A stretch of DNA of 64,000 nt from Pseudolabrys sp. FHR47 (lineage in GTDB: Bacteria; Pseudomonadota; Alphaproteobacteria; Rhizobiales; Xanthobacteraceae): contig NZ_CP039740.1 in the NCBI RefSeq assembly GCF_005153485.1, forward strand, positions 744,001 through 808,000, in the 5' to 3' direction. The position numbers and the translations under genes are program-made. This document shows positions 8,285 through 16,011 of the stretch, piece by piece; within the stretch, counting starts at the first letter, position 1; each line of letters starts with the position of its first letter. Below the pieces are notes generated by a model. It worked only from the letters and a program-made list of their open reading frames with translations, ran no database searches and was not told the origin of the DNA.

Positions 8285-9127
8285 TCAGGCGCCATGCGTC
8301 CGCGGATAGGCATTGCGCGGCGGCGATTGCCAGCCGGCGAGGGCGCCCTCGGCGGGCTTCAACACCTCGACCTTGAGCGGAAAGCACTGGGCGACGTCGC
8401 TCGAATGCTCGGCGCCGCAATCGCCGCCGGGGCAGGCCGACAAGGCGCCGAGCAGGTCGATCTCGGCGAAGAACTCGATGAAATCGCCCGGCCGCACCGG
8501 GCTCGCTTTCATGAAATACTGATGCGTGTCCCTGGTGAAGCCGGTGCACATGAAGACGTTGAGCACGTCGTGCACATGCATCTCGGCCTCGCGCACGTCC
8601 ATGCCGCGCGCGGCCGCCAAGGCGCGCGTCAGGTTGGAATGGCAGCAGTGGTGATATTCGCCGCCGGACAGCAGCCGGTGGGTGTAGGGATCGCAGCGCG
8701 TGCCGATGACGTCGTGCACGCCGCCGCCGTCGGCGTCGAAGCCGTACCAGCCGAGAGAGTCATAGGTGATGGTGGCAAGCGGCCGCAAATTCGGCAGCGT
8801 GCTCCACAGCCGGTTGCCAGTGGTGACGTGGGTCGCGTGCAGCGCGCGAGTCTTGCCACTGAAGAAGCGCTCCGACAAGTCGTGCGCGTTCCACAGATTG
8901 AGGTCGCCGACCTGCGGACCCTCAATGGAGATGATGCGAAAGAAGTGTCCGGCCGGCACCTCGAAAGCTCGGGCATCGCGCGGCGGCACGATGGTCTCGA
9001 AAACCTTCTCCAACGTATCGCGGGCGCGCCCCAGCATAGCCATATCCGGCGGCGGCAGGGTCTCGACCGGATAGCAGACGACCGCAGGCTTGGCGCGTCG
9101 GGCTGCGGCGTCGGCGGGCTCGATCAA
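8285..9127 (-). CDS. DUF1989 (urea carboxylase-associated) family protein
   Basis: The 280-residue protein belongs to the DUF1989 family often encoded beside urea carboxylase. It has conserved stretches FEVPAGHFFRI, QVGDLNLWN, GRDLSERF-like NAHDLSERFFSG and a Cys/His cluster GGEYHHCCHSNLTRAL, plus a C-terminal Cys-rich tail (CPGGDCG). The Cys/His residues suggest a metal site. No urea carboxylase or allophanate hydrolase gene is nearby. Instead it is the last gene of an apparent operon, 9 bases after the alpha/beta hydrolase, itself downstream of a hydroxyproline-epimerase-like gene, so a role in amino-acid-derivative nitrogen metabolism is inferred. Confidence 0.85.
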   Translation of the reverse strand: MIEPADAAARRAKPAVVCYPVETLPPPDMAMLGRARDTLEKVFETIVPPRDARAFEVPAGHFFRIISIEGPQVGDLNLWNAHDLSERFFSGKTRALHATHVTTGNRLWSTLPNLRPLATITYDSLGWYGFDADGGGVHDVIGTRCDPYTHRLLSGGEYHHCCHSNLTRALAAARGMDVREAEMHVHDVLNVFMCTGFTRDTHQYFMKASPVRPGDFIEFFAEIDLLGALSACPGGDCGAEHSSDVAQCFPLKVEVLKPAEGALAGWQSPPRNAYPRTHGA

Positions 9128-9136
9128 GTCGCCCTC

Positions 9137-10099
9137 CTACCCGTGTGCTTCCATGAACGCCGCGATGTCGGCTACGGCGTCGAGCGATTTCGGCAGCAGC
9201 TTCGGCCGCGACACGAAGCCGTGCATCTGGCCGGGGAAGCGCTTCACCGTCACCGCCACGCCTTCCGACTGGAGCCGCGCGGCGTAGGCCTCGCCCTCGT
9301 CGTAGAGCGGGTCGAAGCCGGCGAGGATCACCAGCGCCGGCGGCAGGCCCTTGAGGCTTTGAGCGAACAATGGCGAGCAGCGCCAGTCGCGGCGCTGGGC
9401 GACGTCCGGCACATATTTGCCGATGAAGTCGCGCATGCCGCCATTGGTCAGGGCCACGCCCTTCTCGAAGCGTTCGTCATAGGCGAAGGTCAGGTCGGCA
9501 ATCGGATAGGTGAGAATTTGCGCGCGTAACTTCACCTTGGCATCGTCGCGCAGTGCGAGCGCGACGACGGCGGCGAGATTGCCGCCGGCGCTGTCGCCGC
9601 CGACAAAGATGCGCGCCGGGTCGACATTCAGCATCCCTGCGTTGGCGGCGACCCATTGCGTCGCGGTGACGGCATCGTCGAACGCCGCCGGAAAGCGGTG
9701 TTCCGGCGCGAGGCGATAATCGACGCTGACCACGGCGCAGTTGGCGGCATTGGCGACGGCGCGGCAGAGCCAATCATGGCTGTCGAGATCGCCGATCACC
9801 CATCCGCCGCCGTGGAAATAAACCTGCACGGGCAGCGCTTCATCGGGAAAAGTGCGGACGCCGCGATAATAGCGCACCTGGATTGAACCGCCTTTCCCGG
9901 GGACGGAATACTCGCGCGTCATCGCCACATGCGGCAGGTCGGGCTGGTTGAACGGCCGCGCCCGGCGCATGCCCTCGCGCGCCATCTCCGGGGTCGGCGG
10001 CGTCGTGGGTGGAGGCGGCTGCAAGGCCATGTAGGCACTGGATTCCGGATCCATGTCGCCGAGCGATGCGCGGAACGGGGCGGCGGTAGCAGCAGTCAT
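9137..10099 (-). CDS. Alpha/beta hydrolase, hormone-sensitive-lipase-like esterase (family IV)
   Basis: The 320-residue esterase/lipase has the family IV oxyanion motif YFHGGGWVIGD and nucleophile motif GGDSAGGN, with the catalytic Asp in LAGFDPLYDEG and the His in GQMHGFV. No signal peptide is seen, so it is cytoplasmic. The ATG at 10099 follows AGGAT; an upstream in-frame extension runs into the neighbouring gene's downstream space and is rejected. It lies between the epimerase gene (64-base gap) and the DUF1989 gene (9-base gap), on the same strand. The substrate is unknown; a small ester or lactone or amide tied to the epimerase pathway is possible (inference). Confidence 0.9.
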   Translation of the reverse strand: MTAATAAPFRASLGDMDPESSAYMALQPPPPTTPPTPEMAREGMRRARPFNQPDLPHVAMTREYSVPGKGGSIQVRYYRGVRTFPDEALPVQVYFHGGGWVIGDLDSHDWLCRAVANAANCAVVSVDYRLAPEHRFPAAFDDAVTATQWVAANAGMLNVDPARIFVGGDSAGGNLAAVVALALRDDAKVKLRAQILTYPIADLTFAYDERFEKGVALTNGGMRDFIGKYVPDVAQRRDWRCSPLFAQSLKGLPPALVILAGFDPLYDEGEAYAARLQSEGVAVTVKRFPGQMHGFVSRPKLLPKSLDAVADIAAFMEAHG

Positions 10100-10163
10100 A
10101 GGCAAATCCTGATTTCGCGAGTGCGACAGAGCGTGGCGCCGGGACGCGGTTTGGGCGGCGCGG

Positions 10164-11165
10164 TCAGGCCACTTGGAAGCCGTGGGCGAGCGGGTCGCGA
10201 TCGTCGACGAAGATCGTGTTGTGGCCAATGACCTGGGCCCAGCCGGCGACGCTGGGGCGGATGGCGCGGTGATTGCCGACCGTGGCCTCGGCTTCAACGC
10301 GGCAATCGAACATCGTGCCGATGATGCTCTCGTGGATGAACTCCTGGCCGGTCTTCAGTTTCCCTTTGCCGGCGAGCTGCGCCATGCGTGCCGACGAGCC
10401 AGTGCCGCAAGGCGAGCGGTCGATGGCCTTGTCGCCATAGAACACGGCGTTGCGGGCATGGGCGCGCGCTTGGCGCGGTTTGTCGGTCCACTGCACATGG
10501 GTGACGTCGCGAATGCGCGAATCCTCGGGATGCACCGGCGCGACCTTCTCCTGCGCCAGTTTGCGGACGATGGGCGACAGACGCTGGATCTCGCTGACCG
10601 GCATGCCGTCGAGGCCGGACCAGTTCGCCTGCGGCTCAATGATGGCGTAGTAGTTGCCGCCGTAAGCAACGTCGAGCTTGATGCGCCCCAACGTCGGCAC
10701 GTCGATTTCGACATCGGTGGCGTGCAGATAGCTGGCAATGTTGAACAGGCGCACCTGATCGACGAAACGGCCGTTCTGCGTGTATTCGATGGCGACACGG
10801 CCGGCCGGCGCTTCGATGGCCAGCTTGCCCGGTTCGCGCGGCGTAACGAGGCCTTCCTCGATCGCCACCGTCACGGTGCCGATGGTGCCGTGGCCGCACA
10901 TCGGCAGACAGCCCGACACTTCGATGTACAAGACGCCGACGTCGCAGTCGTCGCGCGTCGAGGGATAGAGGATCGAGCCGGACATGACATCGTGGCCGCG
11001 CGGCTCGAACATCAGCGCGCGCCGCACCCAGTCGTGGTCGCGAATGAAGATCTCGCGCTTGTCGAGCATCGGCACATGCGGCAGCAGCGGCCCGCCGCCG
11101 GCGACGACGCGCACCGGATTGCCGCAGGTGTGGGCGTCGATGCAGAAGAAGGTATTACGCGCCAT
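10164..11165 (-). CDS. Proline racemase family, probable 4-hydroxyproline 2-epimerase
   Basis: Predicted to epimerise trans-4-hydroxy-L-proline to cis-4-hydroxy-D-proline by a two-cysteine mechanism. Both catalytic cysteines are present: Cys90 in PMCGHGTIG and Cys253 in DRSPCGTGSSARMA. A Thr at the second position (rather than Cys) would suggest a dehydratase, so the two-Cys pattern supports racemase/epimerase activity. The length of 333 residues is usual. It heads an operon with the esterase and DUF1989 genes. The later hydroxyproline pathway enzymes (D-hydroxyproline oxidase, HypD-type deaminase) are not in the window, so the substrate assignment rests on family similarity alone. Confidence 0.9.
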   Translation of the reverse strand: MARNTFFCIDAHTCGNPVRVVAGGGPLLPHVPMLDKREIFIRDHDWVRRALMFEPRGHDVMSGSILYPSTRDDCDVGVLYIEVSGCLPMCGHGTIGTVTVAIEEGLVTPREPGKLAIEAPAGRVAIEYTQNGRFVDQVRLFNIASYLHATDVEIDVPTLGRIKLDVAYGGNYYAIIEPQANWSGLDGMPVSEIQRLSPIVRKLAQEKVAPVHPEDSRIRDVTHVQWTDKPRQARAHARNAVFYGDKAIDRSPCGTGSSARMAQLAGKGKLKTGQEFIHESIIGTMFDCRVEAEATVGNHRAIRPSVAGWAQVIGHNTIFVDDRDPLAHGFQVA

Positions 11166-11254
11166 TATCGAACTCCGCTTGACGTGCTTAGTCTAAGCGG
11201 TGAGGCGTCCGCCTGTCTCGGCAGAAAAATACGGCACGGATCAGCATTGCGCTG

Positions 11255-12799
11255 TCAGCAACGGCGATATTCGCGGGCTTTTTCCGGCGACATGCGCAAG
11301 GTGAGGCAGCCCTGCACGGTCCACACCCGCACGGTGATCTTCTCGCGCGGCGGCGGGGCAATCGCGGCCGGCCGCGGGGCCTGCTCGAAGGTGGCGGCGC
11401 GGCTCGGCTTCGGCCGCGGCGTTTCGGCCTCCGGCTGGACAGGGGCGCTCGCCACCGGCGCGGCCGTGACGGGCGCTGGCGCCGCTGTGGGGCGGGCTAC
11501 GGCCTTGGATTCGGTTCCGGGCTGCCGGGCGAGCGGCGCCACCGGGGCGGGATTTCGCTCGCTCTGCAGGCGTGCGATCAATTCTTCGGTTGGCCATGCG
11601 TCGGCCGGCATGCCGTATTTGACCTGCATGGTGGCGACCGCCTTGCGCGTGCCGGCACCGAGGCGGCCGTCGACCTCGCCGACATCGAGCCCGCGCTTGG
11701 CGAGCTGGCGCTGCAATTCCATCATCTGTTCGGTGGTGATCGGCTTGATGTCGCGCGCGCCGGATTCATTGACCGGCGGCGCGCCGCCGAGGCGCGTGGC
11801 GAAATAGGCGACCGTGGTGGCGTAGACGAAGGACGCGTTCCAGTCGGTGAAGACGTGGAAGTTCTGATAGCTGAGGAACGCAGGACCCTTGCGGCCCATC
11901 GGCAGGATCAGCGAGGCCGGCATGTTGTCGCGCGGTAGCGGCGCGCCATGCGCGGCCTTCACACCCCACGCGACCCATTGCGAGCGCGGATGTTGCGTGT
12001 CGATGTCGGCTTCCTGCCACGGCATTTCGTCCGGCACCGTGACTTCCTGCAGCCACGGCTCGCCGCGGCGCCAGCCGATCGAGTGCAAATAATTCGCCGC
12101 CGAAGCCAGAGTATCGGCCGTGCTGTTGACCAGGTCGCGGTGGCCGTCGCCGTCGAAATCGACGCCGTACTTGATGTAATTCGATGGCGTGAACTGCATG
12201 CCGCCGAATTCGCCGGCCCAGTTGCCGGTCATCTGATCGACGGTCTTGTCGCCGCGCTGGATGATCTTGAGCGCGTCGATCAGTTCTTCGCGGAATTTGT
12301 CGCCGCGCCGGCAGTCATAGGCGAGGGTGGTCAGTGCCGGCAGGATTTTGAACTTGCCGAACAGCGCGCCGTAATCGCTCTCGAGGCCCCACACCGCGGT
12401 GATGACTTCGGCCGGCACGCCGTAGGTCTTCTCAATGCGATTGAACAGGGCACGATGCTCCTGGATCTTCGCCAGGCCATTTGGAATGCGCTTGCCGCCG
12501 AGCAGCCGATTCGAGAACTGGATGAAGGTGAGCTGGAAAACGCCTTGACCGGAATCGCGCTTGATGACCGATTCATCGAAGAACATTTCGGGCGAGGCGG
12601 CATTCAGCGTCTCGCGCGAGATGCCATGCGCCAGCGCGTCCTTCTTGAAGTCGGCGAGCCACTTGCTGAAGTCGTGGGTGTTGACGCAGCGAGGCGCGGC
12701 CTGCGCGGTGCCGGTGGCGCCAAAGGCCGTAAGAGCAAAGGTGGCCGCCAAGACCAGCGCCATTCGCCGCATCATTGCCTGTCCGCTGTTGATGATCAT
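11255..12799 (-). CDS. Lytic murein transglycosylase (MltB/SLT_2 type) with peptidoglycan-binding domain
   Basis: Exported enzyme that cleaves peptidoglycan glycan strands to 1,6-anhydro products. An N-terminal signal peptide (MMRRMALVLAATFALTAFG, cut near AQA) is followed by the SLT_2 catalytic domain with Glu140 in WGLESDYGALFG, and motifs NWAGEFGGMQFTPSNY and DFDGDGHRDL. A peptidoglycan-binding-1 domain follows (LAKRGLDVGEVDGRLGAGT). The last ~120 residues are a Pro/Ala-rich linker plus a short Cys-containing tail, which is unusual and not in the core family. Translation may start at ATG 12799 or at ATG 12775, which would put the signal peptide at the very start. Confidence 0.92.
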   Translation of the reverse strand: MIINSGQAMMRRMALVLAATFALTAFGATGTAQAAPRCVNTHDFSKWLADFKKDALAHGISRETLNAASPEMFFDESVIKRDSGQGVFQLTFIQFSNRLLGGKRIPNGLAKIQEHRALFNRIEKTYGVPAEVITAVWGLESDYGALFGKFKILPALTTLAYDCRRGDKFREELIDALKIIQRGDKTVDQMTGNWAGEFGGMQFTPSNYIKYGVDFDGDGHRDLVNSTADTLASAANYLHSIGWRRGEPWLQEVTVPDEMPWQEADIDTQHPRSQWVAWGVKAAHGAPLPRDNMPASLILPMGRKGPAFLSYQNFHVFTDWNASFVYATTVAYFATRLGGAPPVNESGARDIKPITTEQMMELQRQLAKRGLDVGEVDGRLGAGTRKAVATMQVKYGMPADAWPTEELIARLQSERNPAPVAPLARQPGTESKAVARPTAAPAPVTAAPVASAPVQPEAETPRPKPSRAATFEQAPRPAAIAPPPREKITVRVWTVQGCLTLRMSPEKAREYRRC

Positions 12800-12954
12800 T
12801 GGGCCCCGAATCTTCCCATATGGCGGCCCAGGTCAAGGCCGCGTGCGGAACGGCGTTAAGGACCATTTTGGGGCAAAAGATGGTGTCCGCCTAAGTGCCG
12901 AAAGGCTTAATCCTTAAATTTCAGGCCTCGGGCCGGAAATCCGAGCGGATGGGC

Positions 12955-13719
12955 TCAACGGCGCAGCGGCGGCACTTCGGCGCGGGCATCAAGCGCGGCC
13001 TTCGGGATCGACGAGGTGATGTCGCCCGGCACCAGCGTCGGCGCCGCGATCTTGGTGTCGCTGAGCTTGTCGCGCACGGCCTGGGACAGACCGTTGTAGT
13101 TCTGGATCGGCGTGAAGTTGGCGGCGACATTGGTGCGGTCGCCACCTTTGCCGGTAAAGGCAAGCAGGCCGGTTTCGGTGGCGACGATGTCACCGGGCCG
13201 CAAGGTCGGATCCGTCCTGGCGTCGATATGGGCGAGGCCGAACGGCGTGCGGCCGTTGCAGGTACAGTTCGAGGCGATTTTCTTGCGATAGGCGTAGGCG
13301 TTCGGCATGTCGGCGTAGCGGCTGCCGTCGCTCGCGGTCGCATAATCGATTTCGCTGCCCGTGAAGAGCTTGGTCTGAGTGGCCGGGCAGAACGACCGGC
13401 AGGCTTCCGCCGCGCTCATGCCGTTATGCGAAAGCACCGGGAAGTAATGACCGTCGCAGGAGCGCACGCAGAACGCCTTGGCGGGACCGCTATTCGTCGG
13501 GCGCACGCGGGTGTCCTGGCTGGCGCCGAGATGATCGATCAGGCTGGTGACGGGATCGCTGACCGCGGCGGCGGGGCCTTCGATAGCGCGGCCGATGCCG
13601 CCGAACAGCCGTTCGAAAAAGCCGGCCGAAGCGGGTTGCGGTAGCGCCAGCACGACAAGAGCCAATGCTCCGGTCGGGACAATCGCCCGAAACGCCAGCT
13701 TTTTACCGGCAACCGCCAT
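12955..13719 (-). CDS. DUF2865 domain-containing exported protein
   Basis: The 254-residue protein has a signal peptide (residues ~1-32, LVVLALPQPASA) and a DUF2865 core with paired cysteines: FCVRSCDGHYFPV, EACRSFCPA and NCTCNG. These are likely disulfide-bonded in the periplasm. The family is common in Hyphomicrobiales and has no known function. Upstream of it, 80-100 bases away, a patatin lipoprotein gene diverges. It is separated from the transglycosylase gene by 155 bases with no recognised element. Confidence 0.85.
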   Translation of the reverse strand: MAVAGKKLAFRAIVPTGALALVVLALPQPASAGFFERLFGGIGRAIEGPAAAVSDPVTSLIDHLGASQDTRVRPTNSGPAKAFCVRSCDGHYFPVLSHNGMSAAEACRSFCPATQTKLFTGSEIDYATASDGSRYADMPNAYAYRKKIASNCTCNGRTPFGLAHIDARTDPTLRPGDIVATETGLLAFTGKGGDRTNVAANFTPIQNYNGLSQAVRDKLSDTKIAAPTLVPGDITSSIPKAALDARAEVPPLRR

Positions 13720-13884
13720 GACAAACCCGCATTGGCCTCATTTCGACGCCACGACAACGTTTCACCGGGGCGAAGGTTGCGGGTCGGGCGCCTCAAAGCC
13801 GCGCCGCCACTTAAGCGTGCCGGGGTAAAGGCCCGGTTATTGAGGGGATGAATCCGCGCCGTGTGCGCTATGCTACGGTGCCAT

Positions 13885-15321
13885 ATGACAAAGTCGGGCC
13901 GAATGGTGTCGGGTTCTTTTCAGCGCGGCGCACGGGTCGCGACCGTCGGCGTGCTTCTGGCATTGACGCTCGGCGGTTGCGCCAGCGTCTATAACCAGCC
14001 GTTGAATGCGCCGACAGCGAACCCGGTCGGCGGCCTCATCCGGCCGGCCGGCGCCGCCGAAGCTGCCATTCCCGCCCGCAGCGTGAGCGGGGACACAGTC
14101 ATCGGTCTTGCCTTCTCCGGCGGCGGTACGCGCGCCGCGGCCTTTGCCTATGGCGTGCTCGAGCGCATGGGCAAATACCAGACCCGCCGGCAGGGCCCGC
14201 TGCTCGATCAAGTCGGATTGGTCTCCGGCGTGTCCGGCGGAGCGATCATGGCGGCCTATTACGGTCTCAAGGGTCCGGCGTCGCTGCGCGATTTCCGCGC
14301 TCGCTATCTGACACAGGATCTGATGGCGCAACTCGACACCAGCTTCAGCCTCGGAAACATCTCCCGTGCGCTCGGCGGCGGCGTCAACACCGACAACAAA
14401 CTGCGCGACTGGTTCAACGCCAATTTGTTTCACGACGCGACCTTCGGCGATCTCGGCGGCCGCCGCCCGGTGACGCTGATCAACGCCACCGACATCTACA
14501 GCCGCACGCCGTTCCTGTTCTCGCCGCCGACCTTTGCTGCGGCGTGTAGCGACATCACGCAATATCCGCTCGCGGCGGCGGTGGCGGCGTCGGCGGCGGT
14601 GCCGGGCGCTTTCGCGCCGGTAGTGATCGAAACCTATCCCGACCGGTGCCGGACGCCGTTGCCCGCGTGGGTTACGGCCGCGGCCGCCAATCCGAATGCG
14701 TCGCCGCAATTGCAGGCCTATGCCCGCGCCATGACCGACATCCGCAGCGGGCGGGTCAAATACGTCAAGCTGTTCGACGGCGGGCTGATCGACAATTACG
14801 GATTGTCGGGCATCACCATCATGCGGGCCGGGCAATCGACGCCTTACGGCCCGCTGCGTCCGGATGAGGCGATCAATCTGCGTCGTATGATGTTTCTCGT
14901 CGTCGATGCCGGGCAGGGGCCGAAAGGCGACTGGTCGACGACACTCGAAGGGCCGTCTGGTAAGGAACTGGTCGGTGCCGTCGTCGATGTGCTGGTCGAT
15001 TCGAATGCGCGGGCGAGCTACACCGCATTTGAAGAGACGATGAAGGCCTGGCGCGAGTCGATCGTGAAGTGGCGCTGCGGACTTAACGCGGGCGAGGCCG
15101 CGCGCCTGCGCGGCAAGAGCGGGTCGTGGAATTGCCGCGACCTCAAATTCACCATCGCGCGCATTTCGTTCGACCAACTGGGGCCGGAACGCGCCAAGGT
15201 GCTCAATGCCGTGCCGACGAGCTTCACGCTGCCGGCCGAAAGCATCGATACGCTGACGCAGGCCGGCGGCGATGCGCTCGACGGCAATGCGGCGTTTCAG
15301 GCCTTCCTGCGCGATATGTGA
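13885..15321 (+). CDS. Patatin-like phospholipase, predicted lipoprotein
   Basis: The serine-Asp acyl hydrolase has a lipoprotein signal (LGGC, lipid-modified Cys32 counted from ATG 13885), glycine-rich oxyanion motif FSGGGTRAAAFAYG, nucleophile elbow GVSGGA, and catalytic Asp in DGGLIDNYG. The patatin domain fills most of its roughly 478 residues. The start is uncertain: GTG 13861, ATG 13870 and ATG 13885 are in frame; the last gives the best signal peptide, while the only purine-rich site (GAGGGGATGAA) lies further upstream. Its location is predicted to be a membrane anchor facing the periplasm. It is divergent from the DUF2865 gene. Confidence 0.9.
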   Translation: MTKSGRMVSGSFQRGARVATVGVLLALTLGGCASVYNQPLNAPTANPVGGLIRPAGAAEAAIPARSVSGDTVIGLAFSGGGTRAAAFAYGVLERMGKYQTRRQGPLLDQVGLVSGVSGGAIMAAYYGLKGPASLRDFRARYLTQDLMAQLDTSFSLGNISRALGGGVNTDNKLRDWFNANLFHDATFGDLGGRRPVTLINATDIYSRTPFLFSPPTFAAACSDITQYPLAAAVAASAAVPGAFAPVVIETYPDRCRTPLPAWVTAAAANPNASPQLQAYARAMTDIRSGRVKYVKLFDGGLIDNYGLSGITIMRAGQSTPYGPLRPDEAINLRRMMFLVVDAGQGPKGDWSTTLEGPSGKELVGAVVDVLVDSNARASYTAFEETMKAWRESIVKWRCGLNAGEAARLRGKSGSWNCRDLKFTIARISFDQLGPERAKVLNAVPTSFTLPAESIDTLTQAGGDALDGNAAFQAFLRDM

Positions 15322-15384
15322 GCGGTTCGTTTTGACGCGTTTTCTTCACGCGAACCGGTTTCCACTTCGCTCGAAAACGCTCTA
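15322..15384. repeat. Type-C palindromic repeat overlapping the lysE-type stop codon
   Basis: The sequence contains the inverted pair GGTTCGT...ACGCGAACC and the block AAAACGCTCTA, a motif I recognise as a dispersed intergenic repeat of Rhizobiales genomes. It occupies the whole space between the convergent patatin and LysE-type genes, and its last three bases are the LysE-type gene's stop codon (TAG on the minus strand). Confidence 0.6.
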
Positions 15385-16011
15385 CCGCCGCTCTTCCAGC
15401 ACCATGCGCACCGCGAGCGCGCCGAGCACGGTACCCATCAGCCAGCGCTGCGCCAGCAGCCAGAGCGGCCGCGCGGCGAGGAAGGTGGCGATCGATCCGG
15501 CGGCGATGGCGATCATGGAATTGACGGTGACGCTGACCGCGATCTGCACTGCGCCGAGCACGATCGACTGCGTCAGCACGCTCTGCGCCGGGTCGATGAA
15601 CTGCGGCAGCAGCGCAAGATAGAGCATCGCGATCTTCGGATTGAGCAGATTGGTGAGGAAGCCCATGAGGAACAGCCGCCGTGGGCTGTCGACCGGCAGC
15701 TTGTGCACCTGGAACGGCGATTTACCGCCCGGCTTCAGCGCCTGCCACGCGAGCCACGCGAGATAGGCCGCGCCGGCCAGGCGCAGCGCGTCATAGGCAT
15801 AGGGCACGGCAAAGATCAGCGCGGTGATGCCGAAGGCGGCGCACAGCATGTAGAAGACGAAGCCGAGCGCGACGCCGGCCAGCGACACCAGCCCCGCCCC
15901 CGCGCCCTGCGTGATCGAGCGCGAGATCAGGTAGATCATGTTCGGCCCGGGCGTCAGCACCATGGCCAGCGCGACGGCGGCGAAAGCAATCAGCGTCGCT
16001 CCGTTGGGCAT
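15382..16011 (-). CDS. LysE/RhtB family amino-acid exporter
   Basis: The 209-residue inner-membrane transporter has about six hydrophobic segments and the N-terminal family signature AMVLTPGPNMIYLISRS, followed by FLTNLLNPKIAMLYLALLPQF. Members export amino acids such as homoserine, threonine or arginine; the substrate is not predictable. Its ATG overlaps the polA stop in TGATG, so it is translationally coupled to polA. An in-frame extension into polA is rejected because it has no membrane or family character. Confidence 0.9.
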   Translation of the reverse strand: MPNGATLIAFAAVALAMVLTPGPNMIYLISRSITQGAGAGLVSLAGVALGFVFYMLCAAFGITALIFAVPYAYDALRLAGAAYLAWLAWQALKPGGKSPFQVHKLPVDSPRRLFLMGFLTNLLNPKIAMLYLALLPQFIDPAQSVLTQSIVLGAVQIAVSVTVNSMIAIAAGSIATFLAARPLWLLAQRWLMGTVLGALAVRMVLEERR

